A program made the translations under genes and the position numbers. This document shows positions 17,814 to 25,380 of a DNA stretch of 64,000 nt, in pieces (the first letter of the stretch is position 1; each line of letters begins with the position of its first letter). A model generated the notes under the pieces. It was not told the origin of the DNA. It saw nothing but the letters and a program-made list of their open reading frames with translations, and made no database searches. Where the stretch lies: assembly GCA_944326585.1 (NCBI GenBank), contig CALVEN010000003.1:62001-126000 (forward strand), read 5' to 3'. Origin of the DNA: Candidatus Gastranaerophilales bacterium (GTDB lineage: Bacteria > Cyanobacteriota > Vampirovibrionia > Gastranaerophilales > Gastranaerophilaceae).

Positions 17814-18195
17814 ATAATTTTTTCAGTACTTTCACGGTATCTTGAAGCTTTTGGGAGGCAACAAATTCCGCTTTCTTAGAAATCCCGTCAAGTGTCATGG
17901 TATTTTGTAATGAGTCAATGAACTTATTGACTTTTTCACGTTTCAAAGAATCTTTTACGGCTTTGTATTCATTATCCCAAAAAGCTCTTTTGTTTGTAGT
18001 ATTAAAACTTGCATCTTCAAGAGTTGATGTCGGAATCATTTCACCGCTTATTCTTTTTTCAGCCAATTCATAACGTTCAGGATCAAGCTGCTGAAGCTCT
18101 TTTTTCTGTCGTTCTGTTCTTGAACCGTCCAGCACCATACCTACAAGCGTCGCCCCTATAAGAACACCGCCGATTATATCACCTACTTTTGCCAT
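17812..18195 (-). CDS. Small protein with N-terminal glycine-rich membrane segment, unknown function
   Basis: A 127-residue protein I do not recognise. It begins with a short glycine-zipper-like hydrophobic stretch (VGDIIGGVLIGATLVGMVLDG) and continues as a charged, helix-rich domain (RTERQKKELQQLDPERYEL). I chose ATG 18195, seven bases after AAGGGG, over a GTG two codons upstream. It converges on secF and shares its terminator. Downstream of pdxA by 79 bases with a likely independent promoter. Confidence 0.6.
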   Translation of the reverse strand: MAKVGDIIGGVLIGATLVGMVLDGSRTERQKKELQQLDPERYELAEKRISGEMIPTSTLEDASFNTTNKRAFWDNEYKAVKDSLKREKVNKFIDSLQNTMTLDGISKKAEFVASQKLQDTVKVLKKL

Positions 18196-18273
18196 ATACA
18201 CACCCCTTTTTTGAGAATAGTAGTAAAAGAATACCTGAATGTCAATTCACGGGATAAATTTCTTGTTACAAAA

Positions 18274-19173
18274 TTAATAAACCGCTTTAATCGCTTCAAC
18301 CATGCCTGTTTCGTCCGCAAGGTTTTTACCTGCAATGTCAAAAGCCGTGCCGTGCCCCGGAGAAGTTCTTATGACATCAAGCCCGATTGTCATATTAACC
18401 GTTTTTGAACCGGCAACTGTTTTGATAGGGATTAAGCCTTGATCGTGGTAGTTTGCAATATAGCAGTCGTAACTGTCTTTAAAGTAATTAACAAATAAAG
18501 TATCCGCGGGCAAGGGATCTGTAATATCAATTCCGCGTCCGCGCAAAATTTCAACCGCCGGCCGCAGAATTTCTATTTCTTCCGTGCCTAAAATTCCGTC
18601 CTCGCCGGAATGCGGGTTAAAACCGCAAAGTGCGAATTTCGGCTCTTTTATTCCCAATTTTTCAACAAAAAATTCGCGGAGATTCGTAACTTTTTCAATC
18701 ACCATATCTTTTGTAAGCTTAACATCTTTCAACGCACAGTGGCGGGTCAAAAGCAAAACCCTGAAATTTCCGGCAACAAAAAGCATCTCGGCAAGCTGTC
18801 CGTCATGTGCCAGATATTTTTGCAAAATTTCAGTCTGCCCGTTAAAATTATGCCCCGCAAGGTGAAGTGCGTTTTTGGCAACAGGCGCGGTCACAATTGC
18901 TCTGCCTTTAAGCTCACACGCTTTTTTTAACGCTTGAAAACTGAATTCACCCGCCTGAGCCGTGACTTTTCCGGGCAGAATATCGTTTTTTTCATACGGA
19001 ATTTCAATAATTTCATAATCCTTATTCAATTTTCCGTAAAAATCAATAACCGCTTTGTTTGAAACTATAGCCGCATCAGACACAGGCAAATCAAGCTTGT
19101 TCAAAGCTTTAACCGTAATTTCCGCACCGATACCGTTCGGGTCGCCAGTTGTTATTAAAATTTTATCCTTCAT
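18274..19173 (-). CDS. PdxA-family dehydrogenase (4-hydroxythreonine-4-phosphate or 4-phospho-tetronate dehydrogenase)
   Basis: NAD-dependent, metal-dependent oxidative decarboxylase (299 residues from ATG 19173). Family hallmarks are ITTGDPNGIGAEITVKAL, GHNFNGQTEIL, GFNPHSGEDGILGTEE, ANYHDQGLIPIKTV and DVIRTSPGHGTAFDIAGK, with the metal-binding histidines in GHNF, YHDQG and SPGHG. It overlaps the upstream DUF1537-type kinase gene by 11 bases. That pairing is known for PdxA2, which oxidises 4-phospho-D-threonate or 4-phospho-D-erythronate to dihydroxyacetone phosphate, so a catabolic role is as likely as pyridoxal phosphate synthesis. The start is uncertain: TTG at 19182 is possible and neither has a clear ribosome site. 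Confidence 0.85.
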   Translation of the reverse strand: MKDKILITTGDPNGIGAEITVKALNKLDLPVSDAAIVSNKAVIDFYGKLNKDYEIIEIPYEKNDILPGKVTAQAGEFSFQALKKACELKGRAIVTAPVAKNALHLAGHNFNGQTEILQKYLAHDGQLAEMLFVAGNFRVLLLTRHCALKDVKLTKDMVIEKVTNLREFFVEKLGIKEPKFALCGFNPHSGEDGILGTEEIEILRPAVEILRGRGIDITDPLPADTLFVNYFKDSYDCYIANYHDQGLIPIKTVAGSKTVNMTIGLDVIRTSPGHGTAFDIAGKNLADETGMVEAIKAVY

Positions 19174-20476
19174 GGTGATCAAAATATTTTAAAATATCAA
19201 TTAAAGTATTAACCCCGCCGAGGTTGCCGGATTTTGTCACAATCCACTGCGCGTTATGATCCATACAAAGCGCAATTGCAGGTGCAACTTCGTCTATCAA
19301 TTGCAATTGTGCAGCTCCGATTTCAAAACAGCACTTGTATGAAGTTTCTCCGCCAAGGGTTATCAGTATCAATTCTTTTTTCAAAACTACCTGACGTGTT
19401 AATTCTGCAAGAAAATCGGTTATAACCCCTGCCAATTCAGCCTTTGTTAACTCGGCACGCAAGGATTCGTCCGAAAATCCGTCAAAATTCTTGATTAAAT
19501 TTGAAGTGTGAACCACAACAATATTTTTGCCCGAAAGATTTGAAACAATCCTGTCGACCAGCTCTTCCTTAACTCCGCCGAGTACTGTTTCCAAATCCAA
19601 ATCAATAACAAGCGTATTTTCGTCAAATTCCTCACTCGCCTCAAGCCTTTCAATCTGGCTTGCCGTAATCTGTGTGGCGCTTCCGGATACAATAAATTTA
19701 GGTAATTCCGGCAAAGTTTTGGCGACCCTGTCCGCATCCATGTCCGCAAACCAAACATTACTGAACGCACGCGCCGCAGCCGCTGTTCCGCCCGGTAAAA
19801 TATTATATTCGGATTTTTCTATTGCAAGAACTATCTGCTCAATATCCGTTGTGGAAACCGCATCCGCTATTATAAGCTTTTTCCCGTCTTTGATAAGTTC
19901 ATTTATTTTTCTGACAATAGGCCCCGCGCCCTTCATAACCGTTGACAAATCCAATGATGCCACAAGATTATGAAATTCATCCGGCAGCTGGGATTTCAAA
20001 AGCGTCGGGAGATGAGATTCCATAATAGGTGAATGCGGATCACGCGCCATTTCAGTCCTTTCAACAGGAATACCTTTTAAAAGATGATACCCGCCGACGG
20101 TTACCCTGCATTCCGCCGGAAATGCCGGAATTACAACCGCTGCGTCCCATTCAAGAACCTCCAGCATTGCAAGCGTTTCAACCGCAATATTTCCTCTTAC
20201 CGTCGAATCAATTTTTTTGTAATAATAATCAGGTTTTAATACCTCCGCAAACATTTTGACGGTATGTTTAACTTTTTCATACGCTTCATGAGGAGTTACA
20301 TTACGCGACTCCGTTGAAATTGCCCAGGTCTGAGTGCCTGCAATATTAAAAGGTTCAACTTCATCGCTCAATAAAATCTGGGTATTTGCCCCTCTCAAAT
20401 GAAATTGCAAAGCCGTATCGTTGGCTCCGGTTAAATCATCGGCGATTATTCCGACAACGTTTGAATTAATTATCAT
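19163..20476 (-). CDS. Four-carbon acid sugar kinase family protein (DUF1537)
   Basis: Predicted ATP-dependent kinase of four-carbon sugar acids such as D-threonate or D-erythronate (437 residues). The N-terminal substrate domain starts with VGIIADDLTGANDTALQF, with YYKKIDSTVRGN as a second conserved block; the C-terminal nucleotide domain has LITLGGETSYKC and the terminal VTKSGNLGGVNTL. It overlaps ssb by four bases upstream and pdxA by 11 bases downstream. The product would be the substrate of the neighbouring PdxA-like enzyme. Substrate identity is inferred from the family and context. Confidence 0.86.
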   Translation of the reverse strand: MIINSNVVGIIADDLTGANDTALQFHLRGANTQILLSDEVEPFNIAGTQTWAISTESRNVTPHEAYEKVKHTVKMFAEVLKPDYYYKKIDSTVRGNIAVETLAMLEVLEWDAAVVIPAFPAECRVTVGGYHLLKGIPVERTEMARDPHSPIMESHLPTLLKSQLPDEFHNLVASLDLSTVMKGAGPIVRKINELIKDGKKLIIADAVSTTDIEQIVLAIEKSEYNILPGGTAAAARAFSNVWFADMDADRVAKTLPELPKFIVSGSATQITASQIERLEASEEFDENTLVIDLDLETVLGGVKEELVDRIVSNLSGKNIVVVHTSNLIKNFDGFSDESLRAELTKAELAGVITDFLAELTRQVVLKKELILITLGGETSYKCCFEIGAAQLQLIDEVAPAIALCMDHNAQWIVTKSGNLGGVNTLIDILKYFDHHEG

Positions 20477-20811
20477 ATAGCAGCTTCCGCATCCCTTTTG
20501 GAGCCTAACAGTCTGATGCTGTTGGCAATTATAAGAAAGTTTTCTCTGTCGTTTCCGGTAGCCTTGTCAGTCCATTTGTTCTGGCCTATTCTGCCGTCTA
20601 CAGCCACCTGAATACCCTTTTTAACATATTCTCCGGCAAATTCAGCCTGCTTATCCCATACATCAATATTAAACCAATCAGCAACTTCCGCCTTGGTTTT
20701 GGGATCCCAGCGGTTTACGGCAACGGAAAAATTTGCCTTTACCTTGCCTGACTCAAAATATCTGACTTCCGCATCACGGCCTACTCGCCCTACTATTACA
20801 ACTGTATTCAT
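20473..20811 (-). CDS. ssb: Short single-stranded DNA-binding protein lacking the acidic tail
   Basis: An OB-fold SSB of 112 residues: NTVVIVGRVGRDAEVRYFESG, FSVAVNRWD, ADWFNIDVWDKQAE and GDGRIG-like VDGRIGQNKW. The frame is open to 20871, but ATG 20811 follows AAGAGGT with ideal spacing and starts exactly at the conserved SSB N-terminus. The usual acidic, glycine-rich tail ending in DDDIPF is absent; the protein stops shortly after the OB fold at SKRDAEAAI, so it may not recruit replication partners. The stop overlaps the sugar kinase start by four bases, an unexpected operon partner. Confidence 0.87.
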   Translation of the reverse strand: MNTVVIVGRVGRDAEVRYFESGKVKANFSVAVNRWDPKTKAEVADWFNIDVWDKQAEFAGEYVKKGIQVAVDGRIGQNKWTDKATGNDRENFLIIANSIRLLGSKRDAEAAI

Positions 20812-20885
20812 TTTTACCTCTTTCTTATAACATTTTACACTAAAAATGAAAATCTTGAGGCAAAAAAACATTTATTTAAGAAATG

Positions 20886-21116
20886 TTAAACATCCAGAGG
20901 CATAAGTTTGTCTATTGTAACTCCCAAAGCCTTTGCCAGTCTGACAATAACCACAAGAGAAGGACTGTATTTTTCATGCTCAATTCTGGCAAGATATTCA
21001 GGTGTTATATCTGCTTTTTCCGCAAGAACTTCCTGTGAAAACTGCCTTCTCGCTCTTTCCGCTCTCAAATTTTCCGCAAAAATTCTTATTATATCTTCTC
21101 GTTTCATGTTTTTCAT
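20886..21116 (-). CDS. XRE-family helix-turn-helix regulator
   Basis: A 76-residue protein that is essentially a single HTH_3 domain: LRAERARRQFSQEVLAEKAD, then ITPEYLARIEHEKYSPSL (recognition helix) and IVRLAKALGVTIDKLMPLD. It lies 74 bases upstream of ssb on the same strand and could co-regulate the ssb-kinase-pdxA unit. The start may instead be the ATG three codons in (21107); no good ribosome site distinguishes them. Confidence 0.82.
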   Translation of the reverse strand: MKNMKREDIIRIFAENLRAERARRQFSQEVLAEKADITPEYLARIEHEKYSPSLVVIVRLAKALGVTIDKLMPLDV

Positions 21117-21230
21117 ATCAATTATAATAACTCTTTTTTAATTACATGCTAATGATTTATAATAAGATAATCAAGATTTATAAATCATAAAACAGCGATT
21201 ATACACATTCAATTAGAGCATGCTCCAATC

Positions 21231-21258
21231 TTACATACAAATAATTTTGTGATACAAT
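21231..21258 (+). promoter_or_regulatory. Candidate promoter of thrS
   Basis: TTACAT (21231-21236) and TACAAT (21253-21258) are separated by 16 bases. Transcription would begin near 21265, giving a leader of about 100 bases before thrS. Confidence 0.5.
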
Positions 21259-21264
21259 TTAAAA

Positions 21265-21363
21265 TGTAGAGTTAGGGGGGTCCGCCCCGGGCGGTAAAAG
21301 TTTATATAAACGTTATTATTTAAACAAAATTTACCGGAAAACCCAAAGGACGAAAGGATTAAA
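21265..21363 (+). promoter_or_regulatory. Structured 5' leader of thrS
   Basis: The leader has a GC-rich cluster unusual for this AT-rich DNA (GGGGGG-TCCG-CCCC and the overlapping alternative CCGC-CCCGG-GCGG, 21275-21294). The 7-mer CGGTAAA (21292-21298) is exactly complementary to TTTACCG (21330-21336), enclosing a GTTTATATAAAC hairpin (21300-21311). Two SD-like AAAGGA copies (21345-21350, 21353-21358) follow. Mutually exclusive pairings suggest regulation, but no known riboswitch or T-box element is recognised. Confidence 0.45.
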
Positions 21364-23169
21364 ATGGAAAAAAACGAATCAACACTGGGTGTTTTGAGAC
21401 ACTCAACATCACACATCATGGCACAGGCCGTACAAAAGTTGTTTCCCGAGGCAAAGTTAGCTATCGGACCTTCAACTGATACGGGATTTTACTACGATTT
21501 TGACCTGACGGACGGGCATGCCTTCACTCAGGAAGACCTCGTTAAAATCGAAGAAGAAATGAAAAACATAGTAAAACAAAACCTGACTTTTGAAAAACAC
21601 TATGTCGAAGATGTGGACGCTCAAATTGAAGAATTCAAAAAAGAAGGTGAAATCTATAAAGCTGAGCTTCTTGAAGAACACAGAAACGACAATCCGACCT
21701 TGTATTTGACAAAAGACAAAGACGGAAATGTCTTATTCAATGATCTTTGCGCAGGTCCTCACCTTCCCAATACAAGTTATATAAAGCCGAATGCAATTAA
21801 ATTATTAAAAGTTGCAGGCGCTTACTGGAGAGGCAACGAAAAAAACAAAATGCTTCAAAGAATTTATGCAACCGCATTCTGGACAAAAGAAGATTTAGCG
21901 GATTATCTGAATTTTCTTGAAGAAGCAGAAAAACGCGATCACAGAAAATTAGGCGCGAAACTTGATTTATTCTCAACCAGAGATGAGCTTGGCGGCGGGC
22001 TTGTTCTGTGGCATCCGAACCTTGCGGTTGTAAGGGAAGAAATTGAAAATTACTGGAGAACCGAACACAGAAAACGCGGTTATGTAATCGTGAACACCCC
22101 GCATATCGCAAAATCAAAATTGTGGGAAATTTCAGGTCATGCCGACCACTATAAAGAAAACATGTTCTTTATTCAAAAAGACGAAGACAGCGACGATCAA
22201 TTTATCCTGAAGCCGATGAACTGCCCGTTCCATATTTTGATTTATCAGGCAAACAGATATTCATACCGTTCGCTGCCTTTGAGAATGGCTGAACTCGGTA
22301 CGGTTTACAGAAAAGAAAAATCAGGAGCATTATCAGGTTTGACCCGTGTACAAGGCTTCACTCAGGATGATGCCCACGTATTCTGCACGCCGGAACAGCT
22401 TGTTGACGAAATCAACGAAATTATTGATTTTGTTGCGGATACAATGGCAATATTCAAAATGGATTTTGAAGTCGAACTTTCAACCCGCCCCGAAAGCTAC
22501 GTCGGCGAAATCGAGAACTGGAACAGAGCTGAAGCAGGTTTGAAAGAAGCTATGGACAGACGCGGTATGAAATACGAAATCAACGAAGGCGACGGCGCCT
22601 TCTACGGTCCGAAAATCGACTTTAAGGTAAAAGACGCAATAGGAAGAACATGGCAGTGCGCCACAATTCAATTAGACTTCAACCTGCCGGAACGTTTTGA
22701 CATAAAATATCAGGACAAAGACGGTTCAATGAAAACACCGGTTATGCTCCACCGTGTAATTTTCGGCTCCATGGAACGTTTCCACGGAATATTAATCGAG
22801 CATTATGCAGGCGCTTTCCCGACATGGCTTGCGCCGACTCAGGTGGCAATTGTTCCTATTTCAAACGAAAAACACGTTGATTTCGCGGAAAAAGTCTACA
22901 AAAAAATGCGCAATGCGGGAATAAGAGTAAAACTCGACGACCGCTCCGAAAGCATGAATTACAAAATCAGAGAAAGCCTGCAGGATAAGAAAATTCCTTA
23001 TGTCGTTGTAATCGGCGACAAAGAAATTGAATCAAATGCTCTTGCAGTCCGCGCACGCGGTATCGGACAGGTCGGAACGCTCGGCGTCGATGAATTCATT
23101 AAAAAAATTGAAAATGAAATTCACTCCCGCTCCTCCGAATCGTTCGCTAAAGAACTTGTTAAAGCATAG
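21364..23169 (+). CDS. thrS: Threonine-tRNA ligase lacking the TGS domain
   Basis: Charges tRNA-Thr (601 residues). The protein begins almost at once with the N2 editing domain (LRHSTSHIMAQAVQKLFP, editing histidines H13 and H17, and CAGPHLPNT), so the usual N-terminal TGS domain of about 60 residues in E. coli-type enzymes is missing; cyanobacterial ThrRS enzymes are similarly short. Class II motifs follow: YRKEKSGALSGLTRVQGFTQ (motif 2) and GSMERFHGILIEH (motif 3); zinc ligands include the cysteine in PMNCPFH. The anticodon-binding domain occupies the last 100 residues. ATG 21364 has AAAGGA five bases upstream. Confidence 0.95.
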   Translation: MEKNESTLGVLRHSTSHIMAQAVQKLFPEAKLAIGPSTDTGFYYDFDLTDGHAFTQEDLVKIEEEMKNIVKQNLTFEKHYVEDVDAQIEEFKKEGEIYKAELLEEHRNDNPTLYLTKDKDGNVLFNDLCAGPHLPNTSYIKPNAIKLLKVAGAYWRGNEKNKMLQRIYATAFWTKEDLADYLNFLEEAEKRDHRKLGAKLDLFSTRDELGGGLVLWHPNLAVVREEIENYWRTEHRKRGYVIVNTPHIAKSKLWEISGHADHYKENMFFIQKDEDSDDQFILKPMNCPFHILIYQANRYSYRSLPLRMAELGTVYRKEKSGALSGLTRVQGFTQDDAHVFCTPEQLVDEINEIIDFVADTMAIFKMDFEVELSTRPESYVGEIENWNRAEAGLKEAMDRRGMKYEINEGDGAFYGPKIDFKVKDAIGRTWQCATIQLDFNLPERFDIKYQDKDGSMKTPVMLHRVIFGSMERFHGILIEHYAGAFPTWLAPTQVAIVPISNEKHVDFAEKVYKKMRNAGIRVKLDDRSESMNYKIRESLQDKKIPYVVVIGDKEIESNALAVRARGIGQVGTLGVDEFIKKIENEIHSRSSESFAKELVKA

Positions 23170-23204
23170 AAAATAAGCAGGCTCAGTGCCTGCTTATTTT
23201 TTTT
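23170..23204. terminator. thrS terminator
   Basis: AAATAAGCAGGC-TCAGT-GCCTGCTTATTTTTTTT forms a 12-bp stem and T-run right after the thrS stop. The last codons and stop of the convergent XRE gene lie inside this hairpin. Confidence 0.92.
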
Positions 23205-23521
23205 AATAACATCATATTTGTAAAATCCAAAATCAGTTTTAAATTCTCCGACGGACAAATTTTTATCTTTTCTGTTAATTCTTCAAGAATCTGTTCCCTG
23301 TCTTTATATTCGGAAAAATCAAACAGCTGCCCGACGTCTGCATGCAAAACCTCAACAAGCTTTTCTATGGTTTTTAATGAAGGAGATGCAAGCCCCGTTT
23401 CAATTCTGCTCAAATATTTAGAATCAACGTCAATTTTTTCGGCAAGTTCAGTCTGTGTATACCCTTTAGACTTTCTTATTTCTTTTATTTTACGACCGAG
23501 ATATTTTACCATATTACCCAT
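23183..23521 (-). CDS. XRE-family regulator with C-terminal extension
   Basis: A 112-residue transcription factor: the HTH spans KIKEIRKSKGYTQTELAEKI, SKYLSRIETGLASPSLKTI and KLVEVLHADVGQLFDF, followed by a short helical extension (EQILEELTEKIKI). The start may be 23521 or the ATG three codons later (23512). A 12-bp palindrome ACCCATATGGGT covers the first start codon, suggesting autorepression. The 3' end is embedded in the thrS terminator. Confidence 0.83.
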   Translation of the reverse strand: MGNMVKYLGRKIKEIRKSKGYTQTELAEKIDVDSKYLSRIETGLASPSLKTIEKLVEVLHADVGQLFDFSEYKDREQILEELTEKIKICPSENLKLILDFTNMMLLKKISRH

Positions 23522-23527
23522 ATGGGT
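23516..23527. promoter_or_regulatory. Palindromic operator candidate over the XRE regulator start
   Basis: ACCCATATGGGT is a perfect 12-bp palindrome overlapping the first ATG of the adjacent XRE regulator. HTH_3 dimers typically bind such sites; repression of its own gene is inferred. Confidence 0.4.
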
Positions 23528-23659
23528 ATTATATTTTGTTATAGTGAAAAAATAAACCGCCTATTTAATAGATTTCATATTGACAATTCTACTTATTTAA
23601 AATAATATCATATTATAAGTTATATTATACATGTAAAATGTAATCTTACAGGTAGGCAA

Positions 23660-24508
23660 ATGCAAAAAACAAAAGTAAGTATCATTATTCCGGTTTACAA
23701 CAGCGAAAAATTTCTGCAAAAATGCCTTGACAGCATAGTTAATCAAACACTTCAAGAAATTGAAATAATCTGCATCAATGACGGTTCCACGGATAATTCT
23801 GGTCGGATATTAGAAGAATATAACGACAAGCGGATAAAAATAATAAACAAAGAAAACGGAGGGCAATCCTCAGCCAGAAATATCGGAATTGACATTGCAA
23901 AAGGGGAATATATCGGATTTGTAGACAGCGATGACCGGGTTGATTCGGATTTTTATGAAAAATTATACAATACAGCAAAAAAATACGACGCTGACATTGC
24001 CGTAACCGGTATTATCCGTATGCGCCCGTCCGAAACAGGAAGATATTTAATGGTAATTGATAAAGAAACCGTATCAGATGACTACTTTACGAAATTAAGG
24101 CTCAGTGATATACCGGATAAATCCTATATTTGGAATAAAATTTACAAAACCGCGGAATTAAAAAAATACAATCTAAAGTTCCCGGAAGGCAAAATTTATG
24201 AAGACATATACCTTGTCCCGCGTATGTTGTATTACTTAAAAACTCTCGCAACAGTACCCGATACGTACTATTATTATCTAAGAAGAAAAGGTTCAACAGT
24301 AACATCTAAAACGCCGGAGACTATCAGAGATTATATGTGGGCGAAAAAAGAAGCACGACATTTTGCAAAAGAACACGGCGTCAATCTTTATGATTTAAAA
24401 ACAATTACAAAAAAATTCAAATTTTTCGGCATTACAATGCTCAAAGTTTCCAGAAAAAACAACGTAAAAACTTACAACCTGTTTAACCTTATAAAATGGC
24501 AGACTTAA
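23660..24508 (+). CDS. Family 2 glycosyltransferase
   Basis: Cytoplasmic GT-A glycosyltransferase (282 residues) likely adding a sugar to a surface glycan. Hallmarks are VSIIIPVYNSEKFLQKCLDS, ICINDGSTDNSG, GGQSSARNIGI and the metal-binding DxD-like FVDSDDRV. The acceptor and donor cannot be told. ATG 23660 is preceded by ACAGGTAGG. It overlaps by four bases, convergently, the end of the 24505 gene. No glycan-synthesis neighbours are present, so it is a solitary gene. Confidence 0.88.
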   Translation: MQKTKVSIIIPVYNSEKFLQKCLDSIVNQTLQEIEIICINDGSTDNSGRILEEYNDKRIKIINKENGGQSSARNIGIDIAKGEYIGFVDSDDRVDSDFYEKLYNTAKKYDADIAVTGIIRMRPSETGRYLMVIDKETVSDDYFTKLRLSDIPDKSYIWNKIYKTAELKKYNLKFPEGKIYEDIYLVPRMLYYLKTLATVPDTYYYYLRRKGSTVTSKTPETIRDYMWAKKEARHFAKEHGVNLYDLKTITKKFKFFGITMLKVSRKNNVKTYNLFNLIKWQT

Positions 24509-25302
24509 ACATTTTTTTCAAAATATCCGATAATCTCATCAACGACATTGAGGATAAAACGTTTTGCGCTTTCTGATTTAAACCCGTCCGATTTGTCATA
24601 AAAATTTCTGTCGGCTTTCAGTATTTCAAGATTTCTGTTTTTATATGACGTTTTGAAAACTTTGTTCATATTAGCCATATCATAATGCCCGTATAACGCA
24701 ACTCTAAAAGTATCATACAAAGAATCAATCGTTGAACGGAGCGCATCATCATCTTTGAAGAAAAAAGAAACATTTACATCGTCAATTTTAACAAGGAGTT
24801 TTGTCAAATCATCCTGAACATTATTAGGGAGTTTTGTAAATATTTCCATTGGTTTTGTAGAATTTTGCAATTCATTTTCAGCAAACTGAAGGATTGCAAA
24901 CCTTTCATGTTCCGGTCTTTGTGCGATTAATTTAACAAGATTTTTGAACATATCTCTGTCAGGAATTTTTTCAGCGAATTCACCGTCAAGTGTCAGAACC
25001 TGTTTTATAATTTCGGGTTTTTCCTCACTATTCTTAACCGGTTTTAATATTCTTAAAACATCTTCAATATCATTTTCGGCAAATCTTCTTTTCATACCTT
25101 CACGTGCGGCACGTAAAATCTTTACACACTGCTCCTCCATAACATCAGCACCTTTTGCCAGTGAACCGAAATAAACATTTGCACCTTTTGTATTATACAA
25201 AGAAGTTTGAATTCCCGGTTCAAATGATGACACCGGCTTTTCAGCACGCTGCGATTGGCTTGCATTGACGTTTTTATTCAAATTTATCGGGTTTACATAC
25301 AT
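24505..25302 (-). CDS. Unknown helical protein with N-terminal F-x-G-like motif
   Basis: A 265-residue protein I do not recognise. The first 50 residues are polar and low-complexity (YVNPINLNKNVNASQSQRAE) and end with GANVYFGSLAKG, an F-G motif that recurs in several other genes of this window. The rest is predominantly charged helix (for example ILRAAREGMKRRFAENDIED), with no signal peptide or membrane helix. It follows the flavodiiron gene on the same strand but behind a terminator, so it is probably separate. Confidence 0.65.
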   Translation of the reverse strand: MYVNPINLNKNVNASQSQRAEKPVSSFEPGIQTSLYNTKGANVYFGSLAKGADVMEEQCVKILRAAREGMKRRFAENDIEDVLRILKPVKNSEEKPEIIKQVLTLDGEFAEKIPDRDMFKNLVKLIAQRPEHERFAILQFAENELQNSTKPMEIFTKLPNNVQDDLTKLLVKIDDVNVSFFFKDDDALRSTIDSLYDTFRVALYGHYDMANMNKVFKTSYKNRNLEILKADRNFYDKSDGFKSESAKRFILNVVDEIIGYFEKNV

Positions 25303-25315
25303 ATCTTCACACCAT

Positions 25316-25353
25316 AAAAAATTCTTCCTGAGATTAGTAAAACACAGGAAGAA
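25316..25353 (-). terminator. Terminator downstream of the flavodiiron gene
   Basis: On the minus strand TTCTTCCTG pairs with CAGGAAGAA across a 14-base loop and is followed by TTTTTT. It closes the oxidative-stress cluster before the 24505 gene. Confidence 0.75.
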
Positions 25354-25380
25354 CTTTTATTGACCTTATGTTACAAAATA

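Noticed and set aside
20473-20871. Longer SSB start at 20871
   Set aside because: The 20 extra residues are hydrophobic and unlike SSB; ATG 20811 has a proper ribosome site.
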